Shown: piece by piece, positions 15,471 through 25,600 of the stretch | Layout: each line of letters begins with the position of its first letter | Position numbering within the stretch: position 1 is the stretch's first letter | Origin: Aphanomyces cochlioides | Taxonomy: Eukaryota > Oomycota > Saprolegniomycetes > Saprolegniales > Verrucalvaceae | Length of the DNA: 64,000 nt | Direction of reading: 5' to 3' | Assembly: GCA_019828595.1 (NCBI GenBank) | Contig: JAHQRK010000003.1 | Span: forward strand, 2,480,001-2,544,000 | Program-made: the position numbers and the translations under genes | Notes under the pieces: model-generated | Seen by the model: only the letters and a program-made list of their open reading frames with translations | What the model was told of the DNA's origin: nothing | Database searches by the model: none

Positions 15471-15680
15471 TTTAGTTCGCATTACTTGCGATATATTTCG
15501 TATCATTTGCAATATATTTCGCATCACGTGCAATATATTTCGAATGACTTGCATTTAATTTCGTGGCCGGCGACGAAAATCGATTTATATTTCGCATGAC
15601 TTGCATTATATTTCATACCTCTTGCATTTAATTTCGTATTTTTTAGCTTATATTTCGTATCACTTGCATTCGATTCGTGG
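15471..15680. repeat. Degenerate 21-bp tandem repeat, about nine units
   Basis: Consensus is roughly TTTCGNATNACTTGCANTATA. Units begin TTTCG or TTCG and end near TTGCA followed by A/T-rich bases. One unit is interrupted by a GC-rich insert (GTGGCCGGCGACGAAAAT). The array lies between the start codon of the helical-protein gene and the transposase, so it could be a promoter-proximal array or transposon subterminal repeats. Confidence 0.7.
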
Positions 15681-15797
15681 TCGTCAAAAAATGAAATCCA
15701 TTAAAGAGTTTACGTCAATTCATGATCTGCAAAAATTGCTCATTTAATCTAGGCTCCAACTTCCATGTTGCCTAGAGCTTCAGCAATGCCATATAAC

Positions 15798-16942
15798 CTA
15801 TCCAGTCGTATGATGTAGCGACCGAAACCAGAAGTGTCGACCGCTACATGATAAGTTAGGTATCAAAAATTCATATTTACCTCTGATTGCATCTCGAGCA
15901 ATATGCTCTAAATACTGAATTCGAAACTCTTCTCGTGTTTGTCCGTCGGGAGGACGGCCAAGAAAAGCAGCTAAACCCTGTCGCAAATGAGTATCGATGA
16001 ATGCTTTCATCGATGACCAAAGATTCTCGATGGGATTGAGCATCGGTGAGTAAGGGCTAAGTTTCAGAAGCTGAACGCCAAAAAACTCGTCATCTTGGAT
16101 GACTCTTGACAATCTATCAAACAATTAAAATAGATATTTCAAATAAATACTTGGAGTGACAAGGGGCATTGTCAGGAATGACAACAATGTCATTAAAGCT
16201 TCCAATTGACTCAATTGCACTGCGAAGCATTCGGCGAAGCCACTCATTGGCACCGTCTGATTTGTAAGAACCGCGCTTCATTTCACAGTAGAAAAAGTTG
16301 GTAGCAGACATAGCACCAATAAGGTGCAAATTTTTTCCATGCTGAGTGGACCCTCGCACTGAAACAGCACGACTTCCTCGTCTTGACCTTTCCTTTGTTC
16401 TTGACGTAAAAATATTGAAATTGGTCTCGTCGATCCATATAGGAATTTTTCCGCGACCTATAGCTTCACGCAGGGATCGGACGTAGTTGCGACGGAGCTC
16501 CTTGAACTCCTCTGAATTCAATTGCAACGGCTCGTAATGGAGAGTCTTGTAAGTGAGCACCCTCCCTTGCAAGACTCTCTGAACCGTTGACCGAGAAGCG
16601 CATATTCGGTATTTGTCGTTAAGTCTCACGCAGATCTCGTCCAAAGTGAGTTGACAATCGTGTTCAACCCACATTTGCACATCATCTGCACGAGACTCAA
16701 CGATAAGACATGGCTTATGACCTCCTATGTATCGGTTAAGTTTTCAACTCTTCAGTATTACCTCTTTGTTTGGGAACAGAGTCTTGATTTACTATCCATG
16801 TCCGCGCTGTGGACTCGCTGACTCCATTTGCTCGGGCAATGGCTTTCCAATCTTCCCCCGAGTTGCATGCTTGGATGATTCTCTTCTTCGGCGACGAAAA
16901 ATATTTCTTGTACTTCCCACGGGTTTGTGTCTGGTCAAACAT
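15798..16942 (-). mobile_element. Tc1/mariner-type DDE transposase with two introns
   Basis: Three exons, separated by two 37-nt GT-AG introns (near 16731 and 16134), encode a Tc1/mariner-superfamily transposase. The N-terminal helix-turn-helix lies in the first exon (WKAIARANGVSESTARTW), joined at PKQRG|GHKPCL to a second DNA-binding segment. The catalytic residues are Asp in IWIDETNFN, Asp in VIPDNAPCH and Glu in NPIENLW. Only after removing the second intron does the spacing between the second Asp and the Glu become about 35 residues, as expected. The coding frame seems otherwise intact, so the copy may be recent. I could not place its terminal inverted repeats with confidence. The stop is at the left end near 15798. 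Confidence 0.88.
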
Positions 16943-17005
16943 TAGATCTACATAGATTCTTACACTACCGCGCGCGTAGTCTCTGCTGATGTGTTCATGG
17001 CAGGA

Positions 17006-17155
17006 TGTATTCGAAAATGCGCCAAATCTTGCCTAAAGACTCAAAAAGCGCGCGAGAGTTTGGCGCACTTCAATACTTTATTGAAGTATCATAGTGTAGC
17101 GAAACTTTCGCGCGCTTTTTAAATTGTAGGCAAGCTTTGGTGCATTTTCGAATGT
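17006..17155. repeat. 150-bp foldback palindrome (MITE-like)
   Basis: The left half (ATTCGAAAATGCGCCAAA, TCTTGCCTA, AAAAAGCGCGCGAGAGTTT) is an imperfect reverse complement of the right half (AAACTTTCGCGCGCTTTTT, TAGGCAAGCTTTGG, TGCATTTTCGAAT). The apex is ACTTCAATACTTTATTGAAGT. Almost the whole 150 bp can fold into one hairpin. It sits immediately upstream of the transposase gene. Confidence 0.8.
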
Positions 17156-17260
17156 CCATGGCGAAAGATTGCACAACTCAAAGAAGAGGGGTCGATGCAA
17201 ATTTTAGAGGGCAAAACCCCAATTACATTTGAAGGTAGTCTAGATATATTGATTTCATGA

Positions 17261-18920
17261 CACAGAATAGGATACAAATTTCTAGCAAAGACAGCACTGC
17301 AGACATTGGCCAGTAAAGACTGCAAGTTGGCACAATGCTTTCTTGTCTTCTGTTGGAATCTTGTTGCTCGCTCGGCAACGGTGGGCTCCATTCACCTTCA
17401 TCACATTTCTTGGAATGGTATGCTCGTTCATTTATGGAGCTAATGAATATTTCAGGCGATGCTCTGGTAGTCCAGTATGGTAGCACGAAGAGCGATCAGG
17501 CTGGAGATAATTGTACTCCGCATCAATTCTATGCAAAACCACAAATCCGTCTATTTGCCCAATTTTAAGGTTTGCTTGGTTTGCTTACTCTGTTTATTAA
17601 GTCATGTAGTCTTGCATTGTACGTGTTCACAAAAGGGTCGCAGTTGGAAAAGTGCACCTTATTGTTTGGGGTAAACGCAAAAGAGAAATTCTCTGCGTGG
17701 CTGACAAAGACTTTACAAAAGAACAGAGATGAAATGCTCAACCTGGGAATTTTGGCCAAAGAAGTTGGCACACACTCGTTCAGAAAAGGTGTCGCGAATG
17801 AGTTGTCAAACTCACCGGGTGGTCCAACTCAGGTGTCAGTCTGGTTACGCGCACACTGGTCTCTAGGTGTGCAAGGTCGCTACATTTTCTCTGGCTCTGG
17901 GGGCGACCAATTTGTTGGTCGGGCGGCAGCAGGTCTACTTGGACTTGGTTGAAATGATTGATATTTACATGGACAGGGCTAAATGTCAATGATATTGAAT
18001 TTGCCAATTTGTCCCCTCATTTCAATGGGCTAACACTCTCACAAGACGATCTGGAGACAATTCTGCCAGGCTACAGCTCATACTATCCAGAGTCTTTTCG
18101 TTGTGTGGTACCATTTCTCTTAGCTTCTATTGTGTTTCATTCCGAGTGGCTGATGGGCAATTTATCAGCAGACCATCCCCTCGTTTCTTCTCTTCTTTGG
18201 ACAACAAAACTTGTTTCTCAACTTGGTAGTCAAATTGAGACTGGGTATATATATAATCCTGTGTCATCCATGCGTGCGACTGGTGTGCCACCTCACGTTG
18301 TTTTGGCTGAACGGATGAAAGCTATAGACGACAAATTGTGCTTTATGGAACAAATATTCAGTTCATTACCAAGTCAAATCCGCGATGCAATTGCTGAACA
18401 AGTTACACTGCCTCCTCAATCTACAATGTCACAACAGTTTTTGGATGATCTGTGCTCGAACATTGTTTCCAGACTACAACAAAGCTCTTTAACTTTGCCC
18501 GAAACCGACGTGTCAGAACCAAATGCTCCAACTCTGATTGCTCCCAGTGATTTGAAATGTCCTACGTGTAAAGTGTTTGATGCATGGCATATGTGGTGGA
18601 ATGGAGTACCCAATTTCAGAGTAAGTACACCTCTGCGGCGTTTTCTACCTCGTGATTTCCCCAAATCTTCTGATCGAGTGAATTTCAGCAAGCTCAAGCG
18701 AGTTATGACAGAACTTTTGAAGCATGCGAGCGTCGACGAGCGAGAGATGGTGCGTTTGGACGTGTTGCGCAGAACCCAGGAATTTGAGCGTTGCATGGTT
18801 GCATTGTGCAACACAATTGGTGTGGACTTGGAGGAGCGTTCAATTGGCCGACGAAAAATGTCCGACTTGACGTATCCAACCCTCTATGATCTCATTGCTA
18901 AAGGTGCAAAGAAGTTGTAA
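17261..18920 (+). mobile_element. Crypton-like tyrosine recombinase element, degenerate
   Basis: Cryptons move with a tyrosine recombinase. The stretch reads LVARSATVGSIHLHHISWNG, then a 38-nt intron (17418-17455), then DALVVQYGSTKSDQAGDN and HQFYA, followed by the catalytic C-terminal block GTHSFRKG (HxxR) ... RAHWSLGVQGRYIF (W/H...R..Y), as in the YR superfamily. A 29-nt intron candidate (17948-17976) leads to a 310-residue C-terminal part with WHMWWNGVPNFRVSTPLRR, similar to the GCR1-type DNA-binding domain found on Cryptons. A TAA at 17566-17568 interrupts the frame. Dropping one A from the AAAA run at 17535-17538 restores the family's YAN motif, so the copy is probably frameshifted. The N-terminus is missing. 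Confidence 0.75.
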
Positions 18921-19266
18921 GTGTACATAGTGTAATATACCTGCTTCATTGATTTGCCATGCTTTGGTGATGGAACGCTTCTTGTCAGCTCCTCGGCTTC
19001 GAGATGATGGAGCCTTCGATCATTCGTGCTAATTTGTCGGCATGAATTGAAATGTGAAACTCGCCGAAAGCTGATAAATAGAAATTGAGAGGTTTCGTAT
19101 TTCTTTCGCAACCCCCCATATATGAGTAAGTATATTTTGACTGAAGATATTCCAAGGAATGGCATTTTTGCTCAGCAAAATAGCTCAAAAATATGATACA
19201 TTTATCTGGTCTAGCTGTTTTGTCTGGCGGTGCGGATAAGTTCCTGATTGATGAGTGTTCAGGGTC
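18921..19266. other. Gap between Crypton and zinc-finger protein
   Basis: About 345 bp without a supportable gene. I see no clear repeat or motif; it presumably holds the promoter of the downstream intronless gene. Confidence 0.3.
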
Positions 19267-22008
19267 ATGTCTGAATCCAACCGGCGAGCTGAAAGTCCAC
19301 GCCTCAACGAGACTTCCTGGAATACCCATGGCTCCACGAGCAACAGCTTTTTATATAGTGGCTCACGTGAAGTAGGCGGCATGAATCACGCCGACGTCAG
19401 TTCGGAAATGGAACAAGTGAACCAGGCACATACATCTCCAGAGAGAATACATAGTGCAACTTATTCACTAATGGCGGCATCTAGTGTCTCTCTTCTTTCA
19501 TCCTCGACAACTGGCCTTGCCAATGAGCCATCGTTTGCTGAACCTGTAATTGAGAATCGGACGGTCAACTTGAAAGATGAAAAGCGTAACAAAGTCCTAC
19601 ATCATCCAATGGTGGCCAAAGTGTCCACGAATGGCCGAGAGGTGCAGTGTAAATGTGGGCGTATGGTGCGCTTGAATCCGCCGTGGTATATTCTGAAATT
19701 TGAACAGCATCTTTCGAGCAGGAATTGCAAGAAACATGGCAACAGCTCAAGACCCTACCTGCAAAAAGTATCAGAGGGGAAAGCTAATACTTCATGCCCT
19801 GAAGTATTTGCTGACGTCAACACAATTCTCAAAGAAGGACATCCAGAGGAAACGAAGACCCAGTTGCTAGAGATGAAATTCCTCAGTGCAACTCAGTTGA
19901 AAGCACATCCAAAGTTCTCGAAAGTGGCTATTGATGGAACATTTGTGCGATGTGTGTGTAAAACCAATGTGGTGTTATCTGAGCCTTGGAATATCAACAA
20001 TTTTTTGCAACACGTTGAAAATGAAATGTGTGTCAGACCAAAGAAACGGCAAGCAAAGCACCAAAATTCATGCGCTACTGAGAGTAATTTGAACCCACCA
20101 TGTCCTGGTATACGTGGAAGTGATGTAAACGAGTATGTTGCCAGCTCAGTCCAGATTACAGGTGGTAGTAGACCGAAGTATGTCATTGCCAGGGAGCAGT
20201 TTCCCGATGTGTTTCCATCGACAGAAAAATGTGAAATCAACAAGCTACTTTGCCCTTATGAGAAAAAAGTTTTGCATGACACCATTCAAAAAGAGGCCAT
20301 GTGGTGGATTGACAAAGACGCAGCTAGTGTTCGAAGTCTTTCATGCACAGGCCTTGCCAGTGGTAAACTCGCAGGTATAAGACAACCTTGCACCAAGTGC
20401 TCCAATTTGCGATCTTTGCCATCGTTTCGAACTGCAATAACTTCCAAAGGAGCAAAACGAAGCGAAAATCAAAAGTTTACTCCAAAGTCTTTGAGTTCAG
20501 CTACATTTCATGACTTGGTCGTTCAAGACGATCTCAGCCATAAAATGGCATCGTATTTTCGTGAACTGACAGAGCTGTTTAACTGCTACAAAGAAGAAAA
20601 GAACCCCCATTACTATTGGTTGTCAGCAGCTGAGATGGGCTTGGCTAAGGAATTTGATGATAGCCCAGTTGTGATTGGCCTTCTACAGTGGATAGTTGCG
20701 CTGAAAGAAAAAGAGAAGCGTGGTGTTGGTAAACAAAATATGCCCTTTTCACCATCACTTGATGACTTCATTTCGGCTTTGACTACTGTTTCGCAAAAAG
20801 CGAGTGAATTATTCCAAGAAGATTTTTGCCGTCGAAGCAAACGACGTGCATCAAATTTCAGCTCCTCCAATCAAAATCCTCTAATGGCGTTGATTGCGGT
20901 GTCTTCAGGACAAGACCAAGGTATCTCTGATCTTATTGACAACGGGGAGAGAGAGAAAAATCTCACGGAGGACGACTCAATTGATGAAGATAGCTCAGCG
21001 ACGAGCAACATCGATCAAAGGGAGGTAAAGTGGGAACTGCATTGTGCACAACATCCACTTGAGGTTATTTCTTGCCCAGGTCTGCAGATGGGACCATTTG
21101 TTGCAGCAGCACGCCAAGTCATTGGAGGCGGCAGACCTCGACATGTTATTGCCAAGGAACTTTTTCCTCATTGCTTTCATGAAGGAAAGGCTGCGATATC
21201 CTCTTCCCTAACGTTAGAGGAAAAATATCTACTGATGGATACCATGCACAAGGAAGCTCAATGGCGCGTGGATAAATTTGGAAAGTGTGTGCGAAGTTTA
21301 AAATGTCTTGGACAATGCATACGCAAAAATGATGCATGTGAAAATTGCACAGCATTGAAACGTAGTGCAAATCTTCGTTCCGCAGAAAGCAAAGCGAGAA
21401 GACAACAAAAAAATCCAAATAATATCCGCTTTATTCCGAATCGGTTCACAGCAACTGATCCGTATTTGCACAAAATGAAAAAAAATTCCATTCTACGCAA
21501 TCTTGTATTGAAGTCAAAAGAGTTTGTTGATAGTAATTTGGATGCTCCGTTCTGGATTAAGTTGGCTCGATTTGGTATCACTGGTACATTTCGTGCGTAC
21601 CCTCTATTCGAAGGTGTCATTGAAAATCTTGTTGATTCCAAAGATAAGGCCCGACGGGGTGTTGGAAAACAAAATATGACGTACTCTCCAGCCTTGGACG
21701 AATTTATGCAAAAGATGATGGAGATTTCGCCACAAGCGCTGGAGCTCTTTTCGGAGAGAATATGTGGACGTTCGTCAAAATCACTTACAAAAAAAAGAAA
21801 ACTCAGTCAGATCGACCCACTTCTTCTTATTTCAAACAGTGATGTGATGCCAATGCCCATGCCGGCCATTCTTATGTACGACAATCAAGACGATGACCGT
21901 TTGCTCAGCTTAAACGACGTTGGTTTAATGCACCCCCACTCGAATAATTTCACGCAAGAACTCTTGGTTAGTGATGCTGAGCTACAGTCAAATGTCATGC
22001 AATTATAA
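19267..22008 (+). CDS. Zinc-finger protein with internally duplicated Cys-rich domain, 913 aa
   Basis: A single-exon gene in the mobile-element island. Two short fingers of pattern CxC...W...H...C occur near residues 125-155 (VQCKCGRMVRL, then HLSSRNCKKH) and 215-250 (VRCVCKTNVVL, then HVENEMC). A larger domain then occurs twice. Each copy has CPG, a GG-R-P-(K/R) turn with FP, a conserved W-x-x-D-K (MWWIDKD / QWRVDKF), VRSL-C, then CxxC, and ends with RGVGKQNM followed by SP-LD-F. The copies span about residues 285-525 and 610-845. Similar CxCG finger and GG/FP/W domains occur, to my recollection, in transposon-linked proteins of fungi. The function is unknown; DNA binding is inferred. The ATG at 19267 is the first in frame. 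Confidence 0.75.
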   Translation: MSESNRRAESPRLNETSWNTHGSTSNSFLYSGSREVGGMNHADVSSEMEQVNQAHTSPERIHSATYSLMAASSVSLLSSSTTGLANEPSFAEPVIENRTVNLKDEKRNKVLHHPMVAKVSTNGREVQCKCGRMVRLNPPWYILKFEQHLSSRNCKKHGNSSRPYLQKVSEGKANTSCPEVFADVNTILKEGHPEETKTQLLEMKFLSATQLKAHPKFSKVAIDGTFVRCVCKTNVVLSEPWNINNFLQHVENEMCVRPKKRQAKHQNSCATESNLNPPCPGIRGSDVNEYVASSVQITGGSRPKYVIAREQFPDVFPSTEKCEINKLLCPYEKKVLHDTIQKEAMWWIDKDAASVRSLSCTGLASGKLAGIRQPCTKCSNLRSLPSFRTAITSKGAKRSENQKFTPKSLSSATFHDLVVQDDLSHKMASYFRELTELFNCYKEEKNPHYYWLSAAEMGLAKEFDDSPVVIGLLQWIVALKEKEKRGVGKQNMPFSPSLDDFISALTTVSQKASELFQEDFCRRSKRRASNFSSSNQNPLMALIAVSSGQDQGISDLIDNGEREKNLTEDDSIDEDSSATSNIDQREVKWELHCAQHPLEVISCPGLQMGPFVAAARQVIGGGRPRHVIAKELFPHCFHEGKAAISSSLTLEEKYLLMDTMHKEAQWRVDKFGKCVRSLKCLGQCIRKNDACENCTALKRSANLRSAESKARRQQKNPNNIRFIPNRFTATDPYLHKMKKNSILRNLVLKSKEFVDSNLDAPFWIKLARFGITGTFRAYPLFEGVIENLVDSKDKARRGVGKQNMTYSPALDEFMQKMMEISPQALELFSERICGRSSKSLTKKRKLSQIDPLLLISNSDVMPMPMPAILMYDNQDDDRLLSLNDVGLMHPHSNNFTQELLVSDAELQSNVMQL

Positions 22009-22129
22009 TTTATATATTGTATAATATATTAGCCTGAACTGAGCGTCCAAGTTTAGAGACTGCAAACAAGGCACAAAAATGCTCGAATTCGTGAGCCCTT
22101 GAAAACAAAAATATTTCGTGGTACAATGA

Positions 22130-22410
22130 TAGGAAATGTCAATTTCTCCCCCATTTTGTCTATTTCTCCCCCCATTATGACTATTCCCCCCCCCTAAAGT
22201 TCATTTTTGATACATTTTTTGCCCTGGCTTCCCAACAATCAACCGCCATTTTAGAGCCCTTAACTACTGCAAACACTTAAAATGTGACAAAGCAATGGGC
22301 GTCATCGTGGGTCACGGCCATGACCCCAGGTGTCGGAAATGCTGGGCAAAAATGTATCAAAAATGAATTTTAGGGGGGAAAGCCAAAATGGGGGGAATAG
22401 TGATTTCCTA
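22130..22410. mobile_element. Non-autonomous Tc1/mariner-type MITE with TA flanks
   Basis: The left end TAGGAAATGTCAATTTCTCC and the right end ...TGATTTCCTA are inverted repeats. The arms continue with CCCCC-rich segments and TTCATTTTTGATACATTTTT against its complement, giving arms of roughly 70-90 bp with small gaps. Both ends are GGAAAT flanked by TA, the usual target duplication of Tc1/mariner elements. It has no coding capacity and lies just upstream of the phosphodiesterase-cyclase gene. Confidence 0.75.
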
Positions 22411-22623
22411 AAGATATCAAGAAAGCAGTAAAAGGGACCAATCAAATATTTTGAATGCCACAATGGGCAAGAAAATCTATTTTTAGAACTCATTTCGAAA
22501 GATTCGGATATCCAGATCCATTGAACGATTCCATCAAGATCTTATGGGCAGTGATGATTGTATCGGCACAAACGGCGTGTCCATCAGGTATGTTATACTA
22601 CCAACTGCATAATAACAAGGACC

Positions 22624-25600
22624 ATGTTCAGATCATCGAGTCCGATACAATCCTCTGGACAAGCGAATGCAACACTTACAGACAGAAATGAACCCAAACT
22701 AGCAATCGAATTCCACTGGCCTTTATCGTGGTTCCGCAGGGTGCCAAACGACCACAAAAACAAGCCATCTCGCCAATCTAGTGGAAAGACAGCATCAAGT
22801 CAGCATTCTTCCCAGCTGATGCGATGGGACTTTGATGCTGGACTGGAGACAGACCATTTTCGTCAAGTTGACATGCTCCAGACAATGTTTGGAATACTTG
22901 GTGCTCATTCTCTCTTTGAGATCTCCTTTGAAATATTCAATGAGCTGCTGAATGATGTGAAGTGTGGATATAACTGTGTTCCTGGTCTACCATCTGAACA
23001 CAGATATTACCATAATTTTGCCCATGCATTAGACGTGACACAAACATTATTTGCAATGTTCCATTTCTTGGAAGAAACAAAGGAGACTATCAGTCCCATC
23101 GAAAAAGTGGTTATTCTTGTAGCAGCAATTGGACACGATATTGGGCACCCAGGGGTGAGTAATCACTACATTATGGTGGCTAAACATGCCCTGACTATCG
23201 AATATGGAGACGATCTCCCACTTTTGACACCATTTCGAATGTCAGATAAACCTTGGGGTGTACTGGAGAGAATGCATGCTGCTGAAACAAAGCGGCTCGT
23301 TTTGAAGTACAACCTTTTCTCAAATCAATCTCCAACAAGCCAGATCCATCTTGAAAGGCTGCTTATGATGAGTATACTCAACACAGATATGTCACAACAT
23401 GATGGGCTCTTAAAGCATGTGAATGAATATGTCTGCACTCCAATCGATAAGTTATCTGACCAAACCAAGATAATTCTTTGCTCATTTTTGCTCCATTGCG
23501 CTGATTTAAGTAATGGTGCTAAACCATGGCAGACGTCAAATCGGTGGGCTCACTTGGTGATGAAGTAAATGGAGCTAGTATTACTTTTTCTTATCCATTG
23601 TAGAGAGTTCTTTGCCCAAGGCGAAGCGGAAAAGAAAAATGGCATGCCAATTTCGCCGAACTGCGATGCAATGACAACTATGATTCCAGAACTCCAGATA
23701 AAGTTCATCAACTTTGCAGTACTGCCTTGTTTCTCCCTTCTACAGACACTATTTCCTCCAGCAAATCTAGCAGTCAGTCATGCTTTAGAAAATATTCGTC
23801 ATTGGGAAAACAAGCGTGATACTTCATTGACTCTGGAACAAAGGGTAATTATTCGAGCTATCAGTATGGAATGTCATTCCGTCGAGTGGATCAATGATAT
23901 TCAGAATACTAAAGGCAAGGACGAGTCTACCAAGCGATATCCAGAATTCGACACGGCGAAGTATATTCTGAAGAGTCCCTTCTATATACTGGTTCTTGTT
24001 GCAACATCAATTTTGATTATATTTGAACCAAGTTTAAGGCGCATGTCATCTCATGGAACAGAGAAATGGAATTATGTCCTTTCATCAACACTTGCAATCT
24101 ATGCAATCGACATAATGCTTTGCACTTTTGCTGACCCTCGATATTTGCTTGGATTTTACTTCTGGTTCGATGTTGCATCACTTGCATCTTTACTCCTGGA
24201 GCAAGTCAACGTTGGTCAAGGATGGTATAACCTATACCTCGTTCCTGCAATTGTACAGCCGCGAATGGTTCGTTTAGGAAGAGTAATTCGTTCAACCTAT
24301 TATTTGCCTCTTCAATTGTCCAAGTATACTCGCTTTTTGAAATCTTCAGATGCAACCGGGATGCACAATGATCGATACGAGGAGTTTGAGCCGAATGTCG
24401 TCTTCCAAAGTCGCGACATTTCTAAATTGTTCACAAGACTTGCAAGTAAAAACGTTGATGCAATTGACCAAGAACAAATTGAGAAACTAGTCAATGAAGC
24501 ATACAATGGTGTGGACATACCAACAGATGCTGTTAATAACGTAATGGCGTATTTCATTTCACCAACACAACCAAACTCCTCAATCCGGTCGAAATGCATT
24601 GAAATATCGAGAGAGGCGTTTTCACGTGGAATTCGGCAAATGGAACTCAAATACGAAGGAAAGATAGATGCGCCAACAGACACAACCCCACAACAAGTAA
24701 AACGAATGGTGATATTTTTCTCCTTGCTCCTTGTTCACGCCTTCTGTATAGGTTGGGCGAGAGTTGAGTGACATTGTAATCCAGCGCATCATGATTCTGG
24801 TCCTCATGGTCCTTCTCGTTATACCACAGCTCAACTGGAAGCAAGTCGTCCAATTGGATAAGTATCACTATGCTTTGATGGATCTACATCGGTTTTCTCT
24901 GTTTTACAACATATCAAGTGAAACAGACAGATTACCTTCGGTGTTTACAAGCGAAGTGGAATCAATGATCATTGATATGAAACCATTTTACTTACAAATT
25001 TACAATGTTTCTCCGGTCTTAGTTCTCGAAGCCGCTGGCCAAACAGTAAATACCGATTATCAAAGTTTATCATCATTCAAAACAAACATCCAGCTTAACC
25101 TGATGCAAGTTGTTCAAGTATCGGGTTGTGCGACAAATGAGTTGAACTTTGTACTTGATGCTTTGCCTTCCCATGCCGAAATCTGCATCTCAACCGCCAT
25201 ATTCAACTTGACCACAAATCAAAGCATAACTCCAGAATTTTCTGTATTGACCACTGGGCTCATTTTCGTTTGTGTGATTTCCTCCATAATTTACTTGGAC
25301 TTTGAAACTTACGGCACAGTTATCCAGCCTATTCAAAGTATGCTAAAGGTTGTGCAAGGACTCTCAACAAATCCAGCCAAAAAAATTCGCGTTCAAGATC
25401 GAGAGTCTCGAAACGAGATACTGCAACTCCAAAACACACTCATTAAGATTGCGAGCTTGATACAAATCGGGTTTGGTGACGCTGGGGCTGAAATATTAGC
25501 GAGGAACATTCTTGCAGGTGATTTAAATCCCGTAGCACCGGGAAAGAAAGTCTACGCTATATTCGGCTTCTGCAGTATCAGAAACTTCTCCAAGGCAACC

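Noticed and set aside
24709..24751. Apparent membrane segment IFFSLLLVHAF in the PDE-cyclase gene
   Set aside because: This stretch is a 43-nt GT-AG intron. Splicing CGAATG to GTTGGG gives continuous KRMVGRELSDIV and the hydrophobic run disappears.
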